64,000 nucleotides of DNA. Origin: Leguminivora glycinivorella (taxonomy: Eukaryota; Arthropoda; Insecta; Lepidoptera; Tortricidae). The DNA is taken from assembly GCF_023078275.1 (NCBI RefSeq), contig NC_062973.1, positions 20,144,956 through 20,208,955 on the forward strand, in the 5' to 3' direction. The notes under the pieces are model-generated. The model was not told the DNA's origin. It saw nothing but the letters and a program-made list of their open reading frames with translations, and ran no database searches. Positions within the stretch are counted from its first letter, which is position 1. Every line of letters starts with the position of its first letter. The position numbers and the translations under genes were made by a program. Shown in pieces: positions 30,300 through 41,607 of this stretch.

Positions 30300-30526
30300 G
30301 TCATCGGGCAGTAGTTCGTTGTGTTCGTACTCGTTCATGTTTTTTTGGTCTATTTGGACCGATACGACCTTCAAATCTTCAAGAAAAGAGCGTACACCCA
30401 TCTTAAAGGCCGGCAACGCACCTCCAACACCTCTGGTGTTTCGGGTGTCCATGGGCGGCGGTGATCGCTTACCATCAGGCGACCTGTCTGCTCGTTTGCC
30501 TCCTATCCCATAAAAAAAAAAAAAAA
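30300..30526 (+). pseudogene. LINE 3' end, ORF2 C-terminus
   Basis: From about 30358 the frame RYDLQIFKKRAYTHLKGRQR...SGVSGVHGRR runs to a stop at 30462-30464, then GATCGCTTACCATCAGGCGA and TCCTATCCCATAAAA with poly-A. The identical ending, with four more upstream words (TITWNELSPAVFPDRYDLQI), is on the minus strand at 63663-63862. Confidence 0.85.
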
Positions 30527-30529
30527 ATT

Positions 30530-31135
30530 AGGTTATTTATACTTTTTATCATTTCGATTATAAAAATATTTTTTTCTTTATACTTTTCTATACTCTTTGG
30601 CCTAAATCGAAACCTAATGAAGTAGCGCGGTTTTCCGTCGGAAAAATGTACAGATCTAGGGCAGTAACGAAATAAAGAAATAAGCTTCAATCATGCCATA
30701 TTTATTTGTCAGTGGTTTTGCGGTAAAATGCAGACAAATAGAGTTCAGGCGAAGATCGAATTTAATCTGTGGTCAAAATCAACATAGAAGATGAATTACG
30801 TTCTTATCTTCAAAGTTCAGTTTAATGATTTACTTAAAGTTATGTATATTGTAGAAAACCGGTGCAAACAAAAATTGCAAAAAGTTTTAATTGAAGTCAG
30901 TCACGGATCAGTTCAATTCCTGATTTTCCCTTTTATAGATTTGGCGGCGAAGGTAAAGAGTTCTAGTTTTTACGATTCTTCAAGCAAACCTTATCCTTCT
31001 CCTAATTTGGTCAAACCAAGTCATAAAGCCTTATAGATACTAATTAATTAAGAAAAATCTTAATGATGAGCAAGAAAATACTAAGCTTAATACATTAAAA
31101 CTAATTAAAAATGTCTGTGAAATTTATTGCCACTA
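30530..31135. other. no gene recognised
   Basis: No repeat pair. The frame at 30791-31036 (81 codons) has no recognisable motif. Confidence 0.3.
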
Positions 31136-31141
31136 CATTAT

Positions 31142-31272
31142 GGGCCTATTTACACAGTGCGAGAACTCGCATGCGAGTTTCATTACTTTACGGTTTAAAA
31201 TAAGTGTGCTGAATTGTATGTAACGTTATCAGTCCACAACTTAAATGGCATGCGAGTTCGTGTAAATGGGCC
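31142..31272. mobile_element. MITE (GGGCCTATTTACAC ends)
   Basis: GGGCCTATTTACACAGTGCG...CTCGCATGCGAG mirrored by GGCATGCGAGTTCGTGTAAATGGGCC. One arm of a relative is at 34074-34118 (GGGGCCCATTTACACGGTGC). Confidence 0.85.
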
Positions 31273-31689
31273 TTTAGTTTAGTCATCCGTGACCTCAACC
31301 ATGCAACTTGTTTGAAACGTCAGAAAAAAGGTAAAATTATGATATCTAATAGCAAGCGAGCTTGACCCAAGAGTGACATTACATGTATGTGCACAAAATG
31401 AGAGAGTTTCAAGTATTATACCTCCTCCGTAGATCAAGCTATACCTATGTATATAAATTATCTTTTTAAAAAGTATAAAAACCTGGAAAAAATATCAAAC
31501 TCGCGGTTCCGTTTTTAACTGACCTCTTGGCATTAATCACAAACATGTCGTTATGTCACACTGACATAAATGACTGTTTCGCAAATTGCCGATTTCCTAA
31601 TAACGTGTCTTTGTGTCGCTTGTGCGGTCTTCCTAATATGGATATTCTAAGGATATGGCTAGTTGGTAGGAAAATGCACTCTAATTAAC

Positions 31690-31900
31690 CGACTTCAAAA
31701 AAGGAGGAGGTTCTCAATTCGACTGAATGTTTTTTTTTTTTTTTTTTGTATGTATGTTACTCGATATCTCCGAGAATCGTGGACCGATTTTCAAAATTTT
31801 TTTTTTGATCGAACCGGTATAACCCCGAGATGGTCCCATTGGCACCAAGTCAGGGTCTGATGATGGGATCCTGGAGAAATCGAGGGAACTCTTCAAATGT
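31690..31900 (+). repeat. dispersed repeat (ACCGACTTCAAAAAAGGAGG)
   Basis: AACCGACTTCAAAAAAGGAG, GGTTCTCAATTCG, a T-run, TACTCGATATCTCCGAGAATCG and GTCTGATGATGGGATCC match a very common lepidopteran repeat by memory. No second full copy here. Confidence 0.55.
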
Positions 31901-31977
31901 TATAGGCACATGTAATGTTTTTAGTCTATTTTTCAAAGGTACACCAGTATTTACGTCTGATGGTAATAATTTTATGT

Positions 31978-32219
31978 GGCTGAGCTGATGATGGAAGGTC
32001 AACTCCTCAATGGTTAGGAGTTTAAGGATAATTCTTTCACTACTGTACATATATTCGGACTGATACATATAATATCACTAGGAACCACTAAAAATCAACT
32101 GAGCTGATGATGGAAGGTCAACTCCTCAATGGTTAGGAGTTAAAGGATAATTCTTTCACTTCTGTACATGTATTCGGACTGATACATATAATATCACTAG
32201 GAACCACTAAAAATCAACA
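31978..32219 (+). repeat. two tandem 120-bp units
   Basis: GAGCTGATGATGGAAGGTCA...CACTAAAAATCAAC occurs twice in direct succession (boundary near 32098), differing at only a few positions. A recent tandem duplication within the repeat. Confidence 0.9.
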
Positions 32220-32237
32220 AATAAATAATCTTTTTAA

Positions 32238-32608
32238 CAAAAAATAAAACCGCCTTCAAAAATAAGCGCGTTACAAAACACGGAGAAACTAAAAAGCCAA
32301 AAATAATAAACCTTTCAATTCAGATTTCTTATCGTATTGCAATAAGCTAAACATCCTAATTATAAACAAATCAATTATTTTTGGAGTCGGTACCAGCCTG
32401 TGTATGGTTGGGTGGGGCAAACAGGCAATAGCAAGGCGACGAACAGGTCTGGTACCGACTACAAAAATAATTGATTTGTTTATAATTTGGATGTTAAGCT
32501 TATTGCAATACGATAAGAAATCTGAATTGAAAGGTTTATTATTTTTGGCTTTTTAGTTTCTCCGTGTTTTGTAACGCGCTTATTTTTGAAGGCGGTTTTA
32601 TTTTTTTT
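32238..32608. repeat. long inverted repeat, about 158-bp arms
   Basis: AATAAAACCGCCTTCAAAAA...CAATTATTTTTGGAGTCGGT at 32238-32395 is repeated inverted at about 32450-32608 with few mismatches. The 55-bp spacer (GTATGGTTGGGTGGGGCAAA...) is GC-richer and unlike the arms. No ORF or tRNA-like sequence. Confidence 0.9.
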
Positions 32609-32757
32609 TAGTACTAGAACATAATATGTATATCACTGTATAAATGATAAAATTTGTACTGTGCCTACATTGCAAATATACACGGTATTTATGCCCCCTC
32701 AGATCTAGATGACATAACTTTGTGACGTCATAAACTAATAATTAAACCATTATTACT

Positions 32758-32810
32758 ATCCCACTGTCTCCCATTGCTTGGCAAAGGCCTTCCCATTCTT
32801 TTTCCAGTCT
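32758..32810 (-). pseudogene. LINE C-terminal remnant
   Basis: Minus strand frame DWKKNGKAFAKQWETVG then stop; same family as 19674-19793. Confidence 0.7.
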
Positions 32811-32814
32811 GTTT

Positions 32815-33220
32815 AACGCTATATCTGGTCAGCCATCAAAAAACAACAAAAAATCATTGAATCCAAGTTATGAAGTTATCCCGCCGCCATGGCCGATGTG
32901 GTCTGCCGAAACATTGGTTTGACTCGTGGGGTTTCTAGTTCCTGATTAAGTATGTTGGTCGTAACACAAGTCTCCTGCATTCACAGACGTGACCAATATG
33001 ACAAGCTAATTCAATCGTTACTAAATAAAATAATAATTATTTACTTACTAATAATTCCATCGTTGACCATGGTGAGGTGAATCCATTGTCTATTTTTTTT
33101 TGTCTTTTTAGGGAAACTAAGTTATAAAAGGCCAATCGGAAGTGAAATAATACATGAATGTGACTTATCAATATTTTGTGTCATGCTGATATTTTTTTCT
33201 TTTTAATTTTTACTAAGCCG
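32815..33220. other. no gene recognised
   Basis: No supported feature. Confidence 0.3.
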
Positions 33221-33600
33221 GCCATAGATCAACTTTGACATCATCCTCATTAATAGGCTACTTGACCGTTTTTTAAAGTCTGTTTTTTATGATTAAGCAC
33301 TGTCCAATTAACCGAAATAAAATATTACCATATTTTTTTTATGACTTAAAAGCAGCAAAAAATATTTTAAAGTATACTTTTACGTCATCAAGCGAAAACA
33401 ACACAGTCATGCTAATCTACAGATTATCTGTGCATCAGGTCATTTTATTCGAAAACAACATTTTCTGACTTTTTAAGCATGAAGGCATAAAGTTCAATAT
33501 GTCAGTGATTGTTTTGACGTGCAGTAAGGTTGACGAATTCGATGACGTCACTTCATTGCTGACAGTGTTTTCGGTGGCCAAAATAAATAAAAAATTACAC
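33220..33600 (-). repeat. dispersed repeat, pair with 17485-17915
   Basis: Inverted match in the same order to 17485-17915: AATAGGCTACTTGACC, CTGTCCAATTAACC, GATGACGTCACTTC, TTTCGGTGGCCAAAATAA. Confidence 0.65.
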
Positions 33601-33604
33601 ACAT

Positions 33605-34070
33605 TTTTAATCAAAAATACGTAGTCAAAATATACTTTTCTTGTTTTTTTTATATCAAATACTACAAAATACAATCATTTACTGTGCCAAATTCGATACA
33701 AATCTAAGTAGCCTATTGTCAAAGTAATCTTTTTAGCATTTTTACTAACGTGAAGATTCTTACAAACTCTTACATTGCAAAACCGTTCCACAGTTGTAAC
33801 TCGGTTAATTCTCCATCAGCTGTGAGTGGAGGACTTTCTAATCCCCTCACATGATAACTGCTATCACTCGTAGTACTTATGATAAATGCGGATTGTACAG
33901 ACAAGCTTAATGACTTTATATATCTAGGCAAATAACGTCACACGTGAAGAATTTCCCCAATAGAGTTTGATACAATATTTGTGCTGTTATTGTCTGTGTG
34001 TTTTGTTGTATGTATTTTAATTAACATTTTTTTTTAATTTTCAATTATGAAATTTTGCCATAAAATAAAA
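33605..34070. other. no gene recognised
   Basis: AT-rich; an AAGTAGCCTATTGTCAAAG piece (33704) repeats the edge of the 33220 repeat. Confidence 0.35.
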
Positions 34071-34073
34071 TTG

Positions 34074-34260
34074 GGGCCCATTTACACGGTGCGAGAACTC
34101 GTATGCGAGTTTTAGATTAAGGCCTGATTTAGACGGCTTGCGACCTCGCATGCGATTTTAGTTAAATTGCGGGCTGTTGAGGTTACATACAATTTTGCAT
34201 AGCCATCAAGTACCGCAATGTAATAAAACTAAGTGTTCCTACCGTCTCAATGGGCCCTAA
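34074..34260. mobile_element. MITE remnant (GGGCCCATTTACACGG) and adjoining inverted ends
   Basis: The left GGGGCCCATTTACACGGTGC...GAGAACTCGTATGCGAG resembles the 31142 element. GGCCTGATTTAGACGGC and TACCGTCTCAATGGGCCC further right suggest another related element fused to it. Confidence 0.55.
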
Positions 34261-34392
34261 GGTGCCCATTGCTGTATGTGGGCTGAAAATAAAAGATATT
34301 TCTAATAAAGATCATAACGAAGCTTCTTATTGTAGGTACTAACAATTACCCAAGGTGTAAGAAATGTGCCAGTACAAAGGGGGATAGAATCA

Positions 34393-34528
34393 ACGTAGCC
34401 AAATGCACAAACGCTGACGATAATATCTGTTTCGTAGCTAATATCTATCTCTATCGCTCTTGCGTACTGGCGCGACAGAGTCAGAATTTCTGTAGGCGTC
34501 TGGTGTCGACGATTGCCATTCGGCTACG
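34393..34528 (+). mobile_element. MITE family A, subtype B
   Basis: ACGTAGCCAAATGCACAAAC to GATTGCCATTCGGCTACG. Complete. Confidence 0.85.
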
Positions 34529-34693
34529 CCGGTTGATGTCGAAAATGTATGTGAAAATGACATGAACAAAAGTTGTTTTTTTTTTTAAGAATGTCAATAG
34601 CAGAATAGCCAGAAAGATCAAAGAGTTTTAGAATACGTTACTCGTAAAAACTCATGATAGTGGCTCTGATGGCCTAGTTCAATATAAGGTTTG

Positions 34694-35237
34694 CATTAAG
34701 ACGCTACAGGAGCGAAAATGCTAACATGAAAAGGAGCCCCCCTTTCAATTTGGGAATTTTAGTTAAATATAGATATTTTCAACAAATCTAGTGTCATTAA
34801 CTAGATTTGTTGAAAAAAATTGTCTATTAAGAACAACTCAGTTAAAAGATATTGCGCAAAAATCTTTAAAATCGAGGTCCCGGTCTCGACTGTTTCCTCC
34901 TTCAAAACTTAATCAATCGGATCGAAATTTAAGAAACTGAATAACAATGAAATACTTAGTCTGTGTCGGACCGTTTAGTTTTTTTGGCTAATTGTTACCA
35001 ATCTTGAGTATCACACCTATTTTTGCGCCATAATGAAAAAGACCGTTTTTGGAAATTTTTGATTGGCTCTAGCGTCTTTAAAAAGCAGAATATCAAAAAA
35101 ATCAAAACGGTCCGACACAGATAAAAATAATAACAATCTGTGTTGAAAAAATCATTGCTTTATCTTCAAAAACCAGGGAGGAAATATTCGAGAGCGTTTG
35201 TATGGAGAATTGACCCCTCCTGTACATCGTCTTAATG
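34694..35237. mobile_element. 544-bp inverted-terminus element, copy 1
   Basis: The left CATTAAGACGCTACAGGAG and right CTCCTGTACATCGTCTTAATG are imperfect inverted ends. The interior (GAGGTCCCGGTCTCGACTGT, GACCGTTTAGTTTTTTTGGC, CAAAACGGTCCGACACAG) matches 47434-47955 along its whole length. A local inverted pair AACAAATCTAG / CTAGATTTGTT occurs at about 34776-34815. No ORF. Confidence 0.85.
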
Positions 35238-35239
35238 AA

Positions 35240-35490
35240 GTTATCTATCACGTCAAGTTTATACCTTGTATCACGTGTTTGCCTAAGAAGGAAGACACCC
35301 TAATGTCTATCTAGGCTTATCTCTACTCTTTGATAACTTAATAAGGCCAAAACAATAACAAGTAGTAAAGTGATACTTATTAATCTTCACTTCCTTGTAA
35401 TAAACAGACATTTAGAACGAAGCCGGATTAGGCAGTTAGTTGAGCAAATATTTTTTACATTTTTGAATGCTGTGTCGGGCCACGTTCAGT
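35240..35490. other. no gene recognised
   Basis: No supported feature. Confidence 0.3.
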
Positions 35491-35491
35491 G

Positions 35492-35946
35492 TAGGGTTCC
35501 GTAGTTCTTCGTATTTTTTTCAAAAACTGTTCAACCTATCAAGTTCAAATTATTTTCTTAGAAAGTCTTTGGAAAGTTCTACTTTTGTGATTTTTTTGTG
35601 GAGGGGGGATCCATTTTTTTTTACTTTTGGAGCGATTATATCCGAAAATATTAACAATATAAAAATTCAGTAAACCCCTATTCATTTTTAAATACCTATC
35701 CAACAATATATCACACGTTGGGGTTGGAATGAAAAAAAATATCAGCCCCCGCTTTACATGTGGGGGGGGGGTACACTAAAAAAACATTTTTTTTTTGCAC
35801 TTTGTTGGCGTGATTGATATACATATTGGTGCCAAATTTCGGCTTTCTAGTGCTAAGGGTTACTGAGATTATCCGCGGACGGACGGACGGACGAACGGAC
35901 AGATATGGCGAAACTATAAGGGTTCCTAGTTGACTACGGAACCCTA
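35492..35946. mobile_element. MITE-like element (TAGGGTTCCGTAG ends)
   Basis: TAGGGTTCCGTAG at the left and CTACGGAACCCT(A) at the right. Contains a G-run (35761-35770) and a (GGAC)n tract near 35877-35903. No ORF of note. Confidence 0.75.
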
Positions 35947-35949
35947 AAA

Positions 35950-36695
35950 AGAATTAGGTACTTATAATAAATGTAATGTTTAGTAATTTCCCTTGTTTTC
36001 TAAGTACGTATATAAACGTAATTACGTATAAAACATGTATACCTACTTAAATATTTTACTTAGGTACACTGTCGTTATTGTTGTACAAATTTTCCCTAAT
36101 CTTTCCAAAAGGCAGTGTTGAAAAGATGATAGGCAGTGAAGAGCCTGGAATCACATATCTGAGCCACTCGTGTGAAAGAACAGAATGCATCGTACAAATC
36201 GAAAAACTGACCCAGGAAAAGACATTATTGGCAATTAGGTACTCCACCGGCAAGAGCAAACTTCTTAAATTATGATGATGATGAAGATAAAATTGTTATC
36301 AAAACGACAGTCAAGCTTTTCAACGTCAACCTCACTAGAGGCTAAGAGGCATAATATTCCGAATACGTTATAGAGCTCGCATCTCTTTAAAAACCCAAAT
36401 TAGGACGGTTCCCTAAAACTGTAGTTTTTGGTGTGTACGAAAGGAAAATAAAATGAAAACGAAAAATAACTGCAATCCAATCGCAAATATCCACATGACG
36501 CACAATACATTCCGTTTCATCGGTAATAAAACCGTTGTTTATGACTTTTGACTTGACTGAAGACCGACTCGCACGCCATTTTCTTGTCACACAGAACGCA
36601 CGTAAATAATCCACATACATCTTTAACAGATTCGTATCTTAATCTCACAAAATGATCTTTACTTTGGGTACACAAAAAATTTATAGGTACTCATG
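35950..36695. other. no gene recognised
   Basis: Overlapping short ORFs on both strands at 36056-36275; no family signal. Confidence 0.3.
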
Positions 36696-36697
36696 AT

Positions 36698-36835
36698 ATT
36701 ATCTTCGGTTACCGCGATAGTACTAATGAAATAAAACTATGGAAACGGATTATATCGCGTATAATGAATTTACCATTCATCCCGACGTTTCGAACACTTT
36801 ACAGCGTTCGTGTTCAACGGGTGACTCAATAACAT
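36698..36835. mobile_element. GTTTCG-hairpin element, third copy
   Basis: GATATTATCTTCGGTTACCG, then GAAATAAAACTATGGAAACG, ATCGCGTATAATGAATTT, CCCGACGTTTCGAACAC and GTTCAACGGGTGACT. Matches 27202-27509. No clear target duplication. Confidence 0.75.
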
Positions 36836-36839
36836 TCCC

Positions 36840-37190
36840 GACAACGGACACAATGGGAAAGTAAACTTTTCCCATGGTTTGCTAATCGCGTAATGCACAT
36901 GCAGTTTAAACTTTTATCAAAAGTAATAAAAACCTTCCTACTTATATTTTTTGTCAGACGCTTTTTTTATCCGCCAGTCAAACCATTGCTTGATCCATCG
37001 AGTACATACCCTAATAGAGCAGAGATGCTATTTAATTTGTTCGAGAACGATTCCGCCAACTCGCGGCTACTCATATCCCCTCTCACTGCGCTCCCATTGG
37101 CTGATACAAGGTCAAGTAATAAGTGCTAGGGATGAGGTAGTGCGTAAGTAAGGTTTATCGATAAAGATATTTTAACCCCTTACGCGCTTT
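36840..37190. other. no gene recognised
   Basis: No supported feature. Confidence 0.3.
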
Positions 37191-37194
37191 ATGC

Positions 37195-37249
37195 ACCACC
37201 GTGTGTGCAAGCCCCAAAAGTCCGTAACATTGCATGCACACACGGTGGA
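37195..37249. repeat. small hairpin (CACCGTGTGTGCA)
   Basis: CCACCGTGTGTGCA and TGCACACACGGTGG are inverted around about 27 bp. Confidence 0.75.
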
Positions 37250-37259
37250 GCAGAAATCT

Positions 37260-39044
37260 ATTACATACTACTATATATTATTATTAGTATAAAACACGAT
37301 ATATATACAAAAAGGGAAAACTATATTTTCTTGGAAGTAAAAATGGTATAATAATCAGATAACAATTATTTTAAGTAAAAGTTATGAAATTTTCCAATCC
37401 CTAATTATGTATCTTCGAGTTTCTCAAGTTGTGTTTTTTATTTCGATTTAAATAGCAATTTATTATTTTACAAAATACTTGAACGTAATATTTAAATTAA
37501 TACATATATCAGATAGAGATTTTACGAAATCGTGTCACCTAAATATACCCACAACATATCTAATTACACCTAAGAATTAGGTACCTAATACATTAATATA
37601 ATCAATGAAGCTTAACATAATCGATAATATACAAATATTCGACATAAACCATTAATGCAAACATTAGTGCAAGATAACTTTCTCGTTTCTTTATTTAAAT
37701 AGAGTGTGATCATTATGTAGTAGGTACACAAAATAATATTCCTTACTCATTACTTAAATATCGATACACCACTTGATGCTATAAATTAAGCATGTACAAC
37801 ACTAGTGCAGACTGGAAAGAGATGGTGTGATGTGAATTGAGTTACGTGGAAGCAAGAGATAACGACATACGTCTAGCCTGCGTCATCACCTTTCACTTTT
37901 GTTGTCCAGTTTAACTTGGCCTCCGGACAAAATTTAATATAAAGTAGTTTATAATTTAAAATCGTAATTTACCGATGAAAAGTTATTCCTTATGTTTTAA
38001 AGTCAGATGTTTTGCTGTTTTTTCTACGAAACTGAATAGAACAGCACGCCATTATAATAATAGTAAAACAAACTATAATTTATTTCGTAATTCGCAGAGA
38101 CGTACGCACGGATCCAATACTGGTTTTGTACTGTTTTAGTGAGAGCGTGCGCTAACATTTATAAGTGACAAATCACATATCCGTTGCGCAGACGGACAGC
38201 CCCATATTACCACTCTATTGGGTATGTCCTCGATGGCTTGATCATTGTCATTATCGGTGAAAATCTTCCAACTGATTATCTATCTTAAATACTGATAAGG
38301 TACCTACTTGTAACAACATAACAATATCTGAAGATTCTTCAGGTTTGTTTTATGTCTGGATTTTCGGAAATATTATTTCACTAGTTTGCTTTTGAAGACT
38401 AAAGAAGTAGGTAAAGTACACTCACACAGTAAGTAATCAACGGGTACTCTCATCTTTTAAATCTACAAAGATCCAACTATCGTATAAAGTAAAAAAGATT
38501 AATGACTTACCCTGTAGTCTCGACGAACACTTGAAGACGGTCTTTTGTAGCATGATCAGCCTTTTCTGGGTTCACAAAATCTCGATTTGTAAGTTAAAAT
38601 TAATTTTTATTTTTAAGATAATTTTACAAAATGGAGGATAATAAAAATGAAGAAGGAGCCAACTTCAAAGGTATGTGTGGCTACCGCCAATATCGTGGAA
38701 TGAATGAGGGATGGATGGTAGTGGAACGGGAAGGAAGCATGAACGAATGAACGGAAGTGACTGAATGGACTATTGTTTTATTTTATAATTTTTATTTTTA
38801 CATCCTAGTAATGATATATTGAATTTTATAAATCAATTTGAATTTTTTAAATTGTAATTTTAAAACATATTGAAATATTGAATAATAATAATTGTGATTA
38901 ACGTGAGAATAACTCTTTTAATTATATTTAGTCGTTGACATACTTTTTTATTTATATAACAATGGAATGAAGTTAATTATTATTGTTGTTGAATGTGTAG
39001 ATTTTAATTTTGTAATTTTTTAATATTAGTTATATATTTTGTAT
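37260..39044. other. AT-rich stretch, mainly unassigned
   Basis: No coding signal. The last few hundred bases may be the 3' UTR of the older LINE whose end is at 40335-40482, split by the 39058-40317 insertion; this is inference. Confidence 0.35.
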
Positions 39045-39057
39045 AATTAATAAATTT

Positions 39058-40317
39058 TAGCACTTGATAAGAAATCATTAAACATATATTTAAAGTCACA
39101 TACAGGTCGAACGCGATTAATTAACATTATTTTTACCTTTAAAATAAACATGGTGGGAAATATTTAAAGTTTTATTTGAAATACAATGTCAAAAAAAAAA
39201 AGCCTTAACTAAAAATTATTACAAACGGTAATTAGTCAATACCGCTCCGCACCGCCTCCGGTGCAAAAGTGCCCATAATGCTTGCGGCATTACCCCGTTG
39301 GATCGCTATGGCCAGCCTTTGCACCAGAAACGATTCGGAGCGTGGGTCTTCTCCCTTTAACCTAAGTCGACGGCCCACGTCACGCACAAAATGCTTCGCG
39401 TCCGCGCCCCAGCAGCCCGCCGTCTCCACCGCAAAAGGAACAAAAATGTACCCCGGGCCCAAGGGCGCATATTTCTGCCGCTTTGACGCCGCCTGGAATT
39501 CCGCCGCAGCCCCAGCGCTGCGGGTTGTGCGCCCAATGTGAGAAGCGGCGAAGGTGTTGACACACGTAGCGTCCCACACCAAACACCGCCCCCTCTCCCA
39601 CGGGATCAAAGTCAGGCCATCGGGGCGTTTGCCATCCGTGCGGCTAAGACCCGGCGGCTCAAGGATGGACGGCACACCAGCCGACTTTAGTGCCCTCTGG
39701 ACGATGTCGTTGAGAGCATGGTGACGCGGATGCCTGCCCGTACAACGACGGCAACTCAAAGCATGATGTCCGCTAGCCTCCACCATGGAACCGCAAATGC
39801 ATAAATGTGGTTGACATACATCGCAGCCCAAGCGGAGAGCAACGGACACCCGCAAAGAGTCACCGTCGAGCAAGGTACCTAATTGAGGCGAGGGTAGCGC
39901 GTGTAACCATGCCCCTGACTCTGGCTCTGATACAGCCAAAAGCCTAGCCCGGTCAACACCCACAGAACCATCGACAAGACCGCCAAGCACAGCCCTGCAG
40001 CCCACATCATCCCACGCCCGTTGCACTTTGGGATTTTCTGGCACGGTGGCACCAGGATTTAGGGCCAGCCATTCCCTTAACGCGTCAGCCGCATACGGCA
40101 CGGTTGCCTCGCTACCATCCAGTGATAAAATGCTAGCAACGAGGCCCCCCACCCCATGGGCTGACGCCAGGAACGCCGGCAGACTTATATTCTGCAGACA
40201 CCGAACCCCAATACCCCCGTGGCGGACCGGCAAAGCGGCTTGAGTCCACTGGCTCTCGTCTAGGGAGATATTGACGATTGACTCTACCGTGGACTTGATG
40301 GCGGCGTCAAAGTTGCA
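39058..40317 (-). mobile_element. 5'-truncated REL-type LINE, copy A
   Basis: A 13-bp repeat AATTAATAAATTT flanks at 39045-39057 and 40318-40330; it is AT-rich, so the match is suggestive rather than proof. Inside, a long minus-strand ORF is followed by about 170 bp of 3' UTR. Upstream of the annotated ORF the frame stays open to the 5' junction (FDAAIKSTVESIVNISLDES...). The insertion sits inside a probable older LINE 3' UTR. Confidence 0.65.
39232..40317 (-). CDS. C-terminal endonuclease domain of a non-LTR retrotransposon (copy A)
   Basis: The listed frame of 333 residues starts at residue MPVRHGGIGV, but an open frame continues upstream to 40317, so this is a truncated ORF2 without its RT, not a normal start. 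Near the N-terminus LPVRHGGIGVR resembles the post-RT segment of many LINEs. C145, C147, H156/H157 and C161 form a CCHC-type finger. E192, R203-P204-D205 and D221 (in LVWDATCV) fit the PD-(D/E)XK-like endonuclease of R2-type elements. No internal stop. About half its residues match copy B at 50879-52009. If expressed, it could only nick DNA, not reverse-transcribe. The R2-group assignment is from motif recognition and could be wrong at clade level. Confidence 0.7.
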   Translation of the reverse strand, partial: CNFDAAIKSTVESIVNISLDESQWTQAALPVRHGGIGVRCLQNISLPAFLASAHGVGGLVASILSLDGSEATVPYAADALREWLALNPGATVPENPKVQRAWDDVGCRAVLGGLVDGSVGVDRARLLAVSEPESGAWLHALPSPQLGTLLDGDSLRVSVALRLGCDVCQPHLCICGSMVEASGHHALSCRRCTGRHPRHHALNDIVQRALKSAGVPSILEPPGLSRTDGKRPDGLTLIPWERGRCLVWDATCVNTFAASHIGRTTRSAGAAAEFQAASKRQKYAPLGPGYIFVPFAVETAGCWGADAKHFVRDVGRRLRLKGEDPRSESFLVQRLAIAIQRGNAASIMGTFAPEAVRSGID

Positions 40318-40330
40318 AATTAATAAATTT

Positions 40331-40482
40331 AATACTTAGTTTTAAGAAACATTTGCATGTCGTCATGACGATGACTGAATACTTTTACTTGTCTTCTTAC
40401 ACGAACATCTGTACCTTAGTTATAAGTATTCTAGCAAATAAATTTCTTATTCTTATTCTTATTCTTATTCTTATTCTTATTC
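40331..40482 (+). pseudogene. LINE 3' UTR with (TTCTTA)n tail
   Basis: CATGTCGTCATGACGATGAC... and CTAGCAAATAAATTTCTTA are similar to the 25486-25580 3' UTR. Tail TTCTTATTCTTATTCTTATT at 40445-40481. Confidence 0.7.
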
Positions 40483-40489
40483 ACTTCGA

Positions 40490-41600
40490 AAATATCAACA
40501 AATCATTTAAGAGATTTTAAGCTTTGCTTATAAATTATAAACTTTTAAACTAAAGTAATACATACATACATACAGGAAAGTATTACATATTAAGTCCAAA
40601 AGTAGTTCAAAAGCATTGAGTATATAAAATCTCATTAAACCTCCGTGAGACTTATTTAAATGGCGTTGGCCCAAAATGATCTTTAATAAAATGCGACCTC
40701 CGTAGCGCTATTCGACTCGTAACAATATAAACTGTTCTTATTGCTATTCCAGCTAACTATACCTTACCAGAAAAACACTTATCCTATCATATTTTTGGAC
40801 GCATTCGTGCCTTCAATATATGTTCGTCTCTACTTAAGTACTAAATGTAACACAAAATACAGTCATTGGTGCCTACAGTACAGTAACCGATGGTACTGGT
40901 GCCACTGAAACTTTGACAAAAAAAATTGTTTAACCATAATGTCAAAGTTACTGGCTGTTGACATTTAAACATGTAACCAATTTCATAAAGATTACAAGAA
41001 TTGCAACATTGACGATATTCCGGCCCTAAAAAGTCAGACAGCCTGTGTCCGTTACTTAGGTGGGCCCAGCAAAAACGGTAATTTCGTGAAAACCTGCATA
41101 CCTGGTAAACGAGACCCGCTTGAATGTGTGCGATAATCAGTATTCAGTTTTTGTGCGAAATTGCAAATTACTGTGTTCATGCCTGAGCGCGTCGTTTTTG
41201 ATAAAATTAACAATTGTAATTTGGAACGTTTACATTTAAATGCAATTACGTTTTTTAAAGGCAATACATGCCGTCTTATCAATATTTTTTATATATTGTA
41301 ATGAGAATTGGATACATTTTAACTCCTTCCTCAAAAGATTAGCCCGTTTTTGTTGTTTGTGTCACCTGCCAAGTTACCTACCTATTTAAAATAAAATCCG
41401 ACCATGTGTACGAATTCATTCAAAGAAAAGGAAGGTAGAGAAGGTATGTACGTGTTTACTGTTTATTGTGAAAGTAAGTCAAAATGTGTACAATTTTCTT
41501 ATATAATAAGTACATAGTAAGTTACTTATGTTCTAGCATAGCTCGGGTAAAACTTAGAGAGACGTGTGTCCAATTTTAAATAACTTCTGCCTTTTATAAA
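40490..41600. other. no gene recognised
   Basis: No supported feature. Confidence 0.3.
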
Positions 41601-41607
41601 CTTAAAA

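Noticed and set aside
31714..32068. Minus-strand frames of 60-72 codons
   Set aside because: They cross the boundaries of a dispersed repeat and a tandem duplication and have no recognisable domain.
31978..32219. CRISPR-like array
   Set aside because: Only two adjacent 120-bp units with no spacers; a simple tandem duplication in a eukaryotic repeat.
36056..36275. Opposing 65-67 codon frames
   Set aside because: Same DNA read both ways, no motif, no splice or promoter context that I can support.
39269..39601. Extra frames opposite or within the REL-type ORF
   Set aside because: Shadow frames of a GC-rich coding region.
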